NCBI GenBank assembly: GCA_964574605.1
Contig: CAZNOK010000020.1
Span: forward strand, 1 to 35,534
Length of the DNA stretch: 35,534 bases
From: CAIKAP01 sp964574605
Lineage (GTDB): Bacteria > Verrucomicrobiota > Verrucomicrobiia > Palsa-1439
Direction: 5' to 3'
Of the stretch, positions 24,702 through 33,275 are shown piece by piece; position 1 is the first letter of the stretch, and the number at the start of each line of letters is the position of its first letter. The position numbers and the translations under genes are program-made. Under the pieces are notes generated by a model that saw nothing but the letters and a program-made list of their open reading frames with translations, was not told the origin of the DNA and ran no database searches.

Positions 24702-27700
24702 ATGACGACAAAACGGGTGGTTGTGTTTTTCACCTTGTGCGCGCTGCTGGTCGGCGACGCAGTCCTCGCCGGTAAACTGGAGGACGGGTTTGCGCGTCCG
24801 CCGGAACAGACCAAGCCGTGGTGTTACTGGTACTGGATCAGCGATAACATGTCCCGCGAGGGCATCAGTCGCGATCTCGAGGCGATGGCCCGCGTCGGCA
24901 TCGGCGAGGCGCTCATCGGTAACATCTTTCTCGGCGATGTTACCGCCGGCAGTATCAAGGTTCTTTCCGAGGACTGGTGGAGCCTCGTCGAACACGCCAT
25001 CCACGAAGGCGGTCGCGTCGGCGTCAACATCGGCATGTTCAACTGTCCCGGCTGGAGCCAGTCCGGTGGTCCGTGGGTCAAGCCCACACAAGCCATGCGT
25101 TACGTTGCCATCTCCGAGACGCGCGTCACGGGGCCGCATCTGTTCAACCAGAAACTCCCAGCGCCGCAGCAGGACTTTCAGGACGTTGCAGTCCTCGCCT
25201 TTCCCGCGCCGCAATTCGACGCCGACAGCCTCATGACAAGATCAGCGCGTGTGACCATCAGTCCCGAAGCGCCGAACCCGGAGTTCCTCGTGGACGGGCG
25301 CATTGACACGCCGTTTGCATTCCCGGCGGAGGCAGTGCAGAACCGCCAGCCGGTGACCGTCCAAATCGAACTGGACGAGGCCATCACGGCCCGGAGCGTG
25401 CAGGTTCATCCTTTCGAAGAGGCGTTCAGCGCGGATGTCGAGCTTCAGGCCGCAGACACCGCCGGCAAGTTTCAGATGGTGCGCCGTTTCAAGTGCGACC
25501 GCTCGAACATGAACATTGGCGTCGGCTTTCTGCCACGCGGCCCGGTAACGGTTTCGTTCGCGCCAGTGACGGCAAAACAGTTTCGCCTCGTGTTCACCAA
25601 CTGCCGGGGCGGATCGCTCACGGAGATCGGCATCTCCGGCGCAGCCCGACTCGAATCATACATCGAGAAACAGCTTGCCAAGATGCACCCGACGCCGTTG
25701 CCGATGTGGGACACCTATCTCTGGCCGACCCCGGCCGAGCCGGACGCCGCGTCGCTTGCCGTGCCCGCCGGCAGCGTGCGCGATCTCACCAGGAATTTTT
25801 CCCGCGATGGCGCGCTGCGTTGGGACGTGCCCGGCGGCGACTGGATCATCCTCCGCACCGGCATGACGCCGACGGGCATGAAGAACGCCCCCGCTTCGAA
25901 CGAGGGCATGGGCCTCGAAGTGGACAAGATGAACCGCGCGGCGGCGCGCGCGCATTTCAACGCGTACATCGGCCAGTTGCTCAAGCGGATGCAACCGCCG
26001 AAGCGCCGGGCGTTCAAGCACGTTGTGGCTGACAGCTACGAGATGGGATCGGAGAACTGGACGGATGATTTTGCCGAAGTGTTCCGACAAACCTACAACT
26101 ACGAATCGCGCTCGTGGTTGCCGGTATTGACGGGGCGGATTGTCGGCAGCACCGACCAATCGGAGCGATTCCTGTGGGACCTGCGCCGGCTCGTGGCCGA
26201 CCGCGTGGCGACCGAGTACGTCGGCGGCCTGCGGGAACAGTGCCGGAAAAATGGCCTGCAGTTGTGGCTGGAGAACTACGGCCACTGGGGTTTCCCCAGC
26301 GAGTTCCTCAAGTACGGCAGCGAATCAGACCTCATCGGCGGCGAGTTTTGGGTTGGAGGCGACCTCGGCTCCATCGAGTGCCGAGCCGCTTCCTCCTGCG
26401 CCAACATCTACGACAAACCGTTCGTGTCCGCCGAGGCATTCACCGGCGGCCCGCAGTTCCAGAACGCGCCTTCTGCGCTGAAGGCGCGCGGCGACTGGGC
26501 GTTCTGCGAAGGGATCAACCATTTCGTGCTTCACGTCTATATCCACCAACCGTGGGAAGACAAACGCCCCGGCATCAACGCGTGGTTTGGCACCGAGTTC
26601 AACCGCCACAACACTTGGTTCGAACAAAGCCGGGCTTGGGTGGACTACCTCCGCCGGTGCTGCTGGCTGTTGCAACAGGGCACGCGCGTCGCTGATGTCG
26701 CCTATTTCATCGGCGAAGACGCGCCGAAAATGACCGGCATCCGCAAACCCGATTTGCCGCCGGGCTGCGATTTCGACTACATCAACGCCGATGTCATCGA
26801 GAAGAAACTCGTTGTCCAAGGCGGGCTGTTGAAACTGCCGCACGGCACAACCTACCGGGCCCTCGTGTTGCCGGAACAAACCACGATGCGTCCCGAACTG
26901 CTCCGCAAAATCCGCGCGCTCATCCAGAGCGGCGCAACCGTTGTCGGCCCGCTCCCGTCCCGTTCGCCCAGCATGAAGAACTACCCGCGCTGCGACGACG
27001 AAGTCCGGCAACTCGCCACCGGGCTGCGCACGGAAACGCAACTCAACATCCCGCCCGACTTCACCAGCAGCGTCCCGCTGCGGTTCACCCACCGGCGAAC
27101 CGATGGCGCCGACATCTACTTCGTCGCCAATCCGAAACCGTCGCCGGTCAGCGCCACCGTTGCGTTCCGCGTCGGCGCCAAGGCCCCCGAATTGTGGTGG
27201 CCTGACACCGGCCGCATCGAGCAACCGCTCGTCTATGACGCCGCCGGTGGCGAGACACGGTTGCCGATCCAACTCGGCCCGAACGGTTCCGTCTTCGTTG
27301 TGTTCCGACAGTCGGCTGCTGCCGACCGTGTTGTCGCAGTCACCCGTAATCGGGAGCTGCTGCTCGATACCTCCGCCCCGCGTCCCGCACCGTTGCAAAC
27401 AACACCGCCCGCCCACAACTTCACCGTCGCCTGCTGGGTCAATCCATCCGACACCACCACGCTGTTGCCCGAGGCCAACCAAGGCATCCACGGGCTTACG
27501 GAGAAACGCAACGAGGTTGTCGTTCCGACGCATGGCGAATCGTTTGGGCCGGGCAACGTCCATGCCGGCTGCGGCGTCACCGTCGGACGCAACGGCGTCG
27601 CCGTCATCGAACACAGCGCTGCGTATTTCTCGCCGTTACTCGTCCACGCCACGCCGATTACCGGTTGGACGCATGTNNNNNNNNNNNNNNNNNNNNNNNN

Positions 27701-28645
27701 NNNNNNNNNNNNNNNNNNNNNNNNNNNNNNNNNNNNNNNNNNNNNNNNNNNNNNNNNNNNNNNNNNNNNNNNNNNNCGTATTTCTCGCCGTTACTCGTCC
27801 ACGCCACGCCGATTACCGGTTGGACGCATGTTGCCGTTGTCTATCAGAACGGACGGCCCAGCCTTTACCTCAACGGCGTCCTTGCCCGCGAAGGCTTGAC
27901 AAGCCGCTACACTGTCCATCCCGGTGCGACTGCCGGCGCGCAGTTCCGCGGCTCGCTCGGTGGCATCGAGATAATCTCCCGCACCCTCAGTGCAGCGGAG
28001 GTTGTCTCGTTGATGAAATCCTCGCCAAGCCCCGGCGCAACCGGCTCAATCGCGGCCATCGAACTGACGCGCGCCGAAACCCGCGTCTGGCAGCCCGGCT
28101 CCTACGAATTGAAACTTGCCGACGGCTCGACGCGAAAACTGGAAGCCCCATCCACTCCTAGTCCGCTCGAAATCACCGGCCCGTGGAGCGTGTCATTCGA
28201 TCCGAAATGGGGCGGCCCTGCCGCCGTTTCCTTCGAGAAACTGCAAGACTGGGCACAACATCCCGAACCCGGCATCCGCCACTACTCCAGCAAAGCAACC
28301 TACCGAAAAGTCTTCAGTCTTCAGTCTTCAGTCCCCAGTCATCGGACTTTCCTCGACCTCGGCGACGTGCGCAATGTTGCCATCATCCGTCTCAACGGCA
28401 GGGAACTTGGCACGCTCTGGATCGCCCCGTGGCGCATCGAGATTACCGCCGCTGTCCGCCCCGGTGCCAACAAACTGGAAGTGGACATCGTGAACCCATG
28501 GAACAACCGGCTCGTCGGCGACCGCGATCTACCCGAAGACAAACGCCTGACGTTCATCGCCACGAAGGCCATCAACAAAAACGCGCCGCTCTTGCCCGCC
28601 GGCCTCCTCGGCCCTGTGCGAGTGTTGACGGCAGAGAAGCGTTAA
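24702..28645 (+). CDS. GH106 alpha-L-rhamnosidase with inserted LamG domain (spans scaffold gap)
   Basis: Removing the 100-N gap and one of its two 55-nt duplicate flanks restores one open frame of 1262 residues. After a signal peptide (about 1-23) come the GH106 segments CYWYWISDN, NCPGWSQSGGPW (114-125) and the F5/8-like insert (about 190-310). DSYEMGSENWT follows (444-454; E447, E451), then SAEAFTGG (E578) and CEGINHFVLHVYIHQPW. GH106 enzymes are inverting, calcium-dependent alpha-L-rhamnosidases; E451 and E578 are plausible catalytic carboxylates. Residues about 905-1055 form a LamG-like domain (NFTVACWVNP, HVAVVYQNGRPSLYLNGV) placed before the C-terminal GH106 beta domain (WSVSFDPKWGG, RLNGRELGTLW, NPWNNRLVGD). 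The second GH95 starts 5 nt downstream. Confidence 0.88.
27677..27776. other. 100-N scaffold gap with identical 55-nt flanks (assembly join)
   Basis: A run of exactly 100 N. The 55 nt before it (27622-27676) and the 55 nt after it (27777-27831) are identical. Deleting 27677-27831 gives one continuous GH106 frame, with GWTHV running into AVVYQNG. This is most simply two contigs sharing a 55-nt assembler overlap that were scaffolded without merging, not a real gap. Confidence 0.9.
28310..28340 (+). repeat. Heptanucleotide tandem repeat (GTCTTCA x3) in the GH106 gene
   Basis: Three perfect copies of GTCTTCA (28310-28330) followed by the related GTCCCCAGTC. They encode SLQSSVPS in the C-terminal beta domain, where GH106 relatives have ordinary sequence. 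Seven is not a multiple of three, so gain or loss of one unit would shift the frame. Confidence 0.7.
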
Positions 28646-28650
28646 CAATA

Positions 28651-30834
28651 ATGAAACTGATTGCTTTGATCCTGCTGATGACCGCGCGATGCGTCGCGTC
28701 CGATCTCACGCTCTGGTACGACAAACCGGCGACGAATTGGGAGAAGGAGGCGCTGCCGATTGGCAACGGACGACTCGGCGCGATGTGCTTCGGCGGGATT
28801 CAGAATGAGCGCATCCAATTCAACGAGTCCACTCTTTGGATCGGCGACGAGACCGATACCGGTGCGTATCAAGCGTTCGGCGACGTTCAGGTGAAACTGG
28901 CTCACGCCGATGCCACCAATTACTGTCGCGAACTTGATATCAGCCGGGCGGTCCACACTGTGACTTACACCAGCGGCGGCGTGCGTTACCGACGCGAGTA
29001 TTTCGCCAGTCATCCGGCCAACGTGATGGTGTTCCATTTCACCGCCGACAAACCGGGCGCTTACACCGGTGAGGTTGCGTTGACCGACATGCACGAAGGC
29101 AAGATCACGACGGAGAAGAACAAGCTCACGTCGTCGGGGTCGCTGCAAGGTTACATGTACAAGCAAGGTTCCGCCAAACGCGAATCGCCACCGAAGCCCT
29201 ACGCGATTGCGCTGCAATACGAGGCGCAAGTCCTAGTCCTCAACGACGGCGGCGCGCTCGAAGTCGTTGACGGCAAGCTCACCTTCAAAGGCGCGAACGC
29301 TCTCACCATTCTGATCAATGCCGGCACGGACTTCGTTCAAGACCGCACCAAAGGTTGGCGCCGCGAGCATCCACACGCCCGCATCGCGGCACAACTCAAG
29401 GCGGCATCTGCGGTTCCGTGTCAGCGACTACTCGCAGCGCACGTCGCCGATTACCAGAAGTTGTTCAATCGAGTGACGCTCGACCTCGGAGGCTCAGCCA
29501 GCAGACTCCCGACCGACGAACGGCTCTTGAAATGTTCCCAAGGTGAAACAGACCTCGGACTCGAAACGTTGGTCTTCCAATACGGGCGCTACCTACTGAT
29601 CGCCTCATCGCGCGACGTCTTGCCGGCCAATTTGCAGGGAGTGTGGAACAGTTCAATCGCTCCGCCGTGGCGCAGCGATTACCACACCGATGTCAATATC
29701 CAGATGAATTACTGGTTGGCCGATCAAGCCAATCTCAGCGAGTGTTTTCTTCCGTACGCTAATTGGCTGAATTCCATCCGCGAAGTCCGCAAGGCGGCGA
29801 CGAAGGAAGCGTTCCAGACGCGCGGCTGGACGATGCGTGCTGAGAACGGCATCTTTGGTGGCTCGACGTGGCAATGGGTCGAGTCCGGCAGCGCGTGGTG
29901 CATGCAGAACATCTGGGACCACTACGCCTTCACCGGCGACAAGAATTACCTCCGCACACTTGCGTATCCGATGATGAAAGAAGTGTGCGAATTCTGGCTC
30001 GACCGGCTCAAACCGTTGCCCGATGGCAGACTGGTCGCGCCCAACGGTTACTCGCCGGAGCATGGCCCGCGCGAGGATGGCGTCTCGCACGACCAGCAAC
30101 TCATCTGGGACCTCTTCAACAACACCGTCGAGGCCGCCGACGCGCTCGGCGCCGACCGCGACTTCCGCGACATCATCGCCGCGAAGCGCGACAAATTGCT
30201 CGGCCCGCAAATCGGCAAGTGGGGCCAGCTTCAGGAATGGATGGTGGACCGCGACGACCCGAAGGACACGCACCGGCACCTGTCGCATCTCGTGGCGGTT
30301 CATCCCGGCCGACAGATCACCGTGCGCACCACGCCATCGTTGGCTGAGGCCGCCAAAGTCTCGCTCAATGCCCGCGGCGACGTCAGCACCGGTTGGAGCA
30401 CCGCATGGAAGATCAATCTCTGGGCGCGTCTCCACGACGGCGACCGCGCCTACAAACTCACCCGCAACCTGCTGCACTTGGTTGGCGACCCGCGCGTGAA
30501 ACGCCACGGCGGTGGCCTCTATCCGAACCTGTTCGACGCCCATCCGCCGTTCCAGATTGACGGCAACTTCGGCTACACTGCTGGCGTTTGCGAGATGTTG
30601 CTGCAATCGCACGCCGGTGAAATCGAGTTGTTACCCGCGTTGCCGAAGGCGTGGCCGAGCGGAAGCGTCAAGGGACTTCGTGCGCGCGGCGGGTTCGAGG
30701 TGGAGATGAAATGGAAGGGGGGAAGATTGGAAGGTGTAACCATCCGGAACATTTCCGGAACATCGTGCAAAGTTCGCTATGGTGATCGCGTCACCGCGTT
30801 GACGTTGAAACGCGGCGAGAGCAAGACTTTGTGA
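28651..30834 (+). CDS. GH95 enzyme, fucosidase-like with altered catalytic asparagine
   Basis: A 727-residue exported GH95 paralogue of the protein at 22346-24589. The ATG at 28651, 5 nt after the GH106 stop, begins a signal peptide (MKLIALILLMTARCVAS). N-terminal segments WYDKPATNWEKEALPIGNG and IQFNESTLWIGDE are conserved. In the barrel, H345 occupies the AfcA His419 position (fucosidase-like), D347 replaces the first of the two active-site asparagines, and N349 keeps the second. The general acid E529 in QLQEW and D637 in PPFQIDGNFG are present. The Asn-to-Asp change touches the water-activating side of the site, so activity may be altered or tuned to another substrate. Its last 58 nt overlap the 3' end of the convergent AraC-type gene, with no room for a separate terminator. 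Confidence 0.88.
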   Translation: MKLIALILLMTARCVASDLTLWYDKPATNWEKEALPIGNGRLGAMCFGGIQNERIQFNESTLWIGDETDTGAYQAFGDVQVKLAHADATNYCRELDISRAVHTVTYTSGGVRYRREYFASHPANVMVFHFTADKPGAYTGEVALTDMHEGKITTEKNKLTSSGSLQGYMYKQGSAKRESPPKPYAIALQYEAQVLVLNDGGALEVVDGKLTFKGANALTILINAGTDFVQDRTKGWRREHPHARIAAQLKAASAVPCQRLLAAHVADYQKLFNRVTLDLGGSASRLPTDERLLKCSQGETDLGLETLVFQYGRYLLIASSRDVLPANLQGVWNSSIAPPWRSDYHTDVNIQMNYWLADQANLSECFLPYANWLNSIREVRKAATKEAFQTRGWTMRAENGIFGGSTWQWVESGSAWCMQNIWDHYAFTGDKNYLRTLAYPMMKEVCEFWLDRLKPLPDGRLVAPNGYSPEHGPREDGVSHDQQLIWDLFNNTVEAADALGADRDFRDIIAAKRDKLLGPQIGKWGQLQEWMVDRDDPKDTHRHLSHLVAVHPGRQITVRTTPSLAEAAKVSLNARGDVSTGWSTAWKINLWARLHDGDRAYKLTRNLLHLVGDPRVKRHGGGLYPNLFDAHPPFQIDGNFGYTAGVCEMLLQSHAGEIELLPALPKAWPSGSVKGLRARGGFEVEMKWKGGRLEGVTIRNISGTSCKVRYGDRVTALTLKRGESKTL

Positions 30835-31697
30835 CGGTGGCGATACTCGCTGGGCATTTGACCGGTGTACTTGCGGAAAACGCGGCTGAAATACTGGCTG
30901 GAGGCGAACCCCACCTCGAAGGCAATCTCGGTGACGGATCGCGATGTGGTCGTCAGCAGTTGGCGCGCTTTGTCCACGCGCAGCCGCAGCAGGTAATCGT
31001 TGGGTGTCAGCCCAGTCTGTTGCTTGAAAAGGGCAAAGAGCCGCGCCCGACTGCAACCGGCGCGATGCGCCAAGTCATTCATCATCACCGGCTCGTGAAA
31101 GTGTTCTTGGAGATAAGAAGTTGCCACAGCCACGGCATCCTGTGACGGTGGCGTTTTGGCCGTCGTCAATTGACGCGCAGCTTCCAGAATAACAGCGCAC
31201 ACCAACAGCCGTAATGACGAGAGTGCGGCTTCCTCAGTGCGTTCATCGAATTGCGCGATTTGTTGGTTCAGTGCCGTCACGAGCCGTTGTAATTCGCCGC
31301 CGATGCGGCAAACGGTCAAGGAATGAGTCTGGAAATGTCTGGCTATCCATCGCAGGTCACTCCGGGTGAACGGCGTGTGACGAGCAGCGGATGGACGCGG
31401 ATCGAAGATAACACCGCATAACTTCGCCGGCATTCGCACGTTGTGCAGTCCGCGATGAACGGCGCGGGGCGGCAACACGACGAATTGGCCACCGGTCAAC
31501 TCGATAGTGTTTCCATCACGAAGTTCGTAGGCCGTTGCGCCGTCGAGCACACAAAGCAGTTCAAACCGCTGGTGCGCGTGCCAGATGAGTCGGGCGGCGC
31601 TGTGGCTGCGGATGGCGCCGATCGAATGCACCAACGGCAGACCGATGTCGCGGCCATACACCCGTTGCTCAGCTTGACGTGTCGGCAGGCGGTTCAT
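30777..31697 (-). CDS. AraC-family transcriptional regulator with N-terminal cupin
   Basis: A 306-residue regulator on the opposite strand. The N-terminal half (about 35-120) is a cupin-type ligand domain (LIWHAHQRFELLCVLDG, GGQFVVLPPRAVHRG). The C-terminal ~100 residues are the double helix-turn-helix of AraC/XylS proteins (MNDLAHRAGCSRARLFALFKQ... EIAFEVGFASSQYFSRVFRKY), followed by a 20-residue tail. The start at 31697 (MNRLPTRQ) is preferred; an ATG at 31748 in the same frame would run into the divergent gene's leader. The 3' end overlaps the GH95 gene by 58 nt. It is the only transcription factor in the window and probably senses a sugar released by the locus. Confidence 0.88.
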   Translation of the reverse strand: MNRLPTRQAEQRVYGRDIGLPLVHSIGAIRSHSAARLIWHAHQRFELLCVLDGATAYELRDGNTIELTGGQFVVLPPRAVHRGLHNVRMPAKLCGVIFDPRPSAARHTPFTRSDLRWIARHFQTHSLTVCRIGGELQRLVTALNQQIAQFDERTEEAALSSLRLLVCAVILEAARQLTTAKTPPSQDAVAVATSYLQEHFHEPVMMNDLAHRAGCSRARLFALFKQQTGLTPNDYLLRLRVDKARQLLTTTSRSVTEIAFEVGFASSQYFSRVFRKYTGQMPSEYRHRHKVLLSPRFNVNAVTRSP

Positions 31698-31768
31698 GTC
31701 GAATGTAGAATATTGTCTTGGCGACGATTGTGAAAGACAGAATTGCACGATTCTGGCAAGTTGTCGGC
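31698..31768. promoter_or_regulatory. Divergent promoter region with candidate regulator site
   Basis: A 71-bp spacer between the AraC-type gene and the first beta-propeller gene. It contains an inverted repeat CAGAAT-N6-ATTCTG (31738-31755) and two direct copies of ACGATT 23 nt apart (31724 and 31747). About two helical turns is a spacing usual for AraC-type half sites. I do not assign -35/-10 boxes with confidence. Confidence 0.4.
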
Positions 31769-32944
31769 ATGAGAATCCTTTTCAGCTTCATGGCGTTGAC
31801 GCTCGTCGCGGTCGCCGGGCCGCCGCCAGCTACAGTGCCCGGTGTGGTCGTTGACCACATCCCGGCCTCCATCGGTGTCTATATCGGTTCGCCGAGCATT
31901 GCGGTCTTGCCGAATGGCGATTATGTCGCCTCGCACGATCATTTCGGCCCAAAGTCCACCGAGCACAAAAGCGCACTCAGCGCCGTGTTTCGCTCCGCCG
32001 ACCGCGGTAAGACTTGGAAGAAAGTGTCGGAAGTCCAAGGCGCGTTCTGGTCCAAGCTCTTTGTGCATCGCGGCGTGTTGTATTTGCTCGGCACAGACCG
32101 TCATCACGGCAATATCCTAATTCGCCGCTCCACCGATGGCGGTACAACGTGGTCTGCGCCGTCGGTGTTGCGCGACAACGGCGAGTATCACTGCGCGCCG
32201 ATGCCGGTTCTTGAGCACAACGGACGTCTCTGGCGCGGGTTCGAGTGGCGGCATCCGCCCATCGCGTGGGGCATCAACTACCGCGCCAGCATGTTGTCGG
32301 CGCCGGTGGACGCCGACCTGCTGAATACGGCGAGTTGGACGCTCGCCGAACCGTTGCCGAGTAGTCGCTTGTGGAACGGCGGCGACATGGGTGCATGGCT
32401 CGAAGGCAACGCCGTGGTCACGCCGACCGGCGAGTTGGTGGATATCCTGCGCGTCCAAACGAAATCACCAGACGAGAAAGCTGCCATTGTCCGTGTCAGC
32501 GCCGATGGAAAGAAGATGTCATTCGATCCCGCGACCGGTTTTGTGAATTCCCCCGGTGGCGCAAAGAAATTCACCATCCGCTTCGACCCGCAAACCAAAC
32601 TCTACTGGTCGTTGGCCAGCATCGTGCATGAGCGGCACCGCGCGAACAATCCCGGCAGCATCCGCAATACGCTGGCGTTGACCTGTTCGCCCGACCTCGC
32701 GAATTGGACGGTGCGCTGCATTCTGCTCTACCACCCGGAGGTCAAGAAACACGGCTTCCAATACGTGGACTGGCTTTTCGACAGCGACGACATCATCGCG
32801 GCGTGCCGCACAGCCTACGACGACGGCCTAGGCGGCGCCCGCAATGCACATGACGCCAACTACCTAACCTTCCATCGCATCTCAAACTTCCGAAAACTCA
32901 CGATGGCGGATTCCGTCCCGCTGTATCAGGAGGCACGGCCATGA
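31769..32944 (+). CDS. Exported sialidase-fold (Asp-box) beta-propeller protein 1
   Basis: A 391-residue protein. The ATG at 31769 gives a signal peptide (MRILFSFMALTLVAVAG); an in-frame ATG at 31718 is less likely. Asp boxes are at 76-83 (SADRGKTW) and 121-128 (STDGGTTW), and the early segment PSIAVLPNGDYVASHD is typical of exo-alpha-sialidase-like proteins. The arginine triad and FRIP segment of classical GH33 sialidases are not evident, so sialidase activity should not be assumed. It is related to the protein at 33276-34580: both end with a GxARxAHDxNxxTFHRxxNFRxL segment. It is divergent from the AraC-type gene. Confidence 0.8.
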   Translation: MRILFSFMALTLVAVAGPPPATVPGVVVDHIPASIGVYIGSPSIAVLPNGDYVASHDHFGPKSTEHKSALSAVFRSADRGKTWKKVSEVQGAFWSKLFVHRGVLYLLGTDRHHGNILIRRSTDGGTTWSAPSVLRDNGEYHCAPMPVLEHNGRLWRGFEWRHPPIAWGINYRASMLSAPVDADLLNTASWTLAEPLPSSRLWNGGDMGAWLEGNAVVTPTGELVDILRVQTKSPDEKAAIVRVSADGKKMSFDPATGFVNSPGGAKKFTIRFDPQTKLYWSLASIVHERHRANNPGSIRNTLALTCSPDLANWTVRCILLYHPEVKKHGFQYVDWLFDSDDIIAACRTAYDDGLGGARNAHDANYLTFHRISNFRKLTMADSVPLYQEARP

Positions 32945-33275
32945 AGCACACCGCGTGTCTTTCGACCTTGGGCAGAACGTCCGAAACGAATTGCTTCACT
33001 GGCCACAATGAAACTTTGTATCGCTGCGCCCTGGAGGTCAAGCGATGAGTCCATCAGCGAGAAAACCATTTCCGTGTAACAGGTGTAACAGCCAAATGGC
33101 AAGTTATGTTGGGCAACGAATGGAGCGCCGCCGTCTCGGCGGTCGTAGCCCAACCCGAAGCCGCCGGGACGGCGGCGCTCCAACCCAAAGGTTTGAATTG
33201 CACCCCGCAGCGTTGATCCGGCTTTGGAGCCACGCCGCGGTGCCAGCGTGCCAAAAAACGCGGCGACAAGGCGCA
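32945..33275. other. Intergenic region, 331 bp, containing REP pair E
   Basis: Separates the two beta-propeller genes. A 35-codon frame begins at 32941 (ATGA overlap with the preceding stop) and ends at 33048. It has no recognisable content and looks like a remnant or chance frame. REP pair E occupies 33121-33182. I see no terminator or clear promoter. Confidence 0.6.
33121..33182. repeat. REP pair E (GGAG class)
   Basis: The outer ends are TGGAGCG and CGCTCCA. The arms TGGAGCGCCGCCGTCTCGG and its inverted partner differ at one position. It shares the core CGCCGCCGTC(C/T)CGGCGG with REP pairs C and D, and the length is nearly equal (62 versus 61 nt). Confidence 0.85.

Noticed and set aside
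26325..27614. 429-codon - strand frame opposite GH106
   Set aside because: Low-complexity acidic and arginine-rich translation, explained by the codon bias of the GH106 gene.
27665..28645. Separate gene beginning inside the N gap
   Set aside because: It is the 3' part of the GH106 gene. The 55-nt duplicate flanks and frame agreement show one gene.
32941..33048. 35-codon ORF with ATGA overlap after propeller protein 1
   Set aside because: No hydrophobic, charged or family pattern. The overlap alone does not support a gene.
11548..33182. CRISPR array
   Set aside because: The repeated palindromes are few, unevenly spaced, of several sequences and paired in inverted orientation, which is REP behaviour. 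No cas gene is present.
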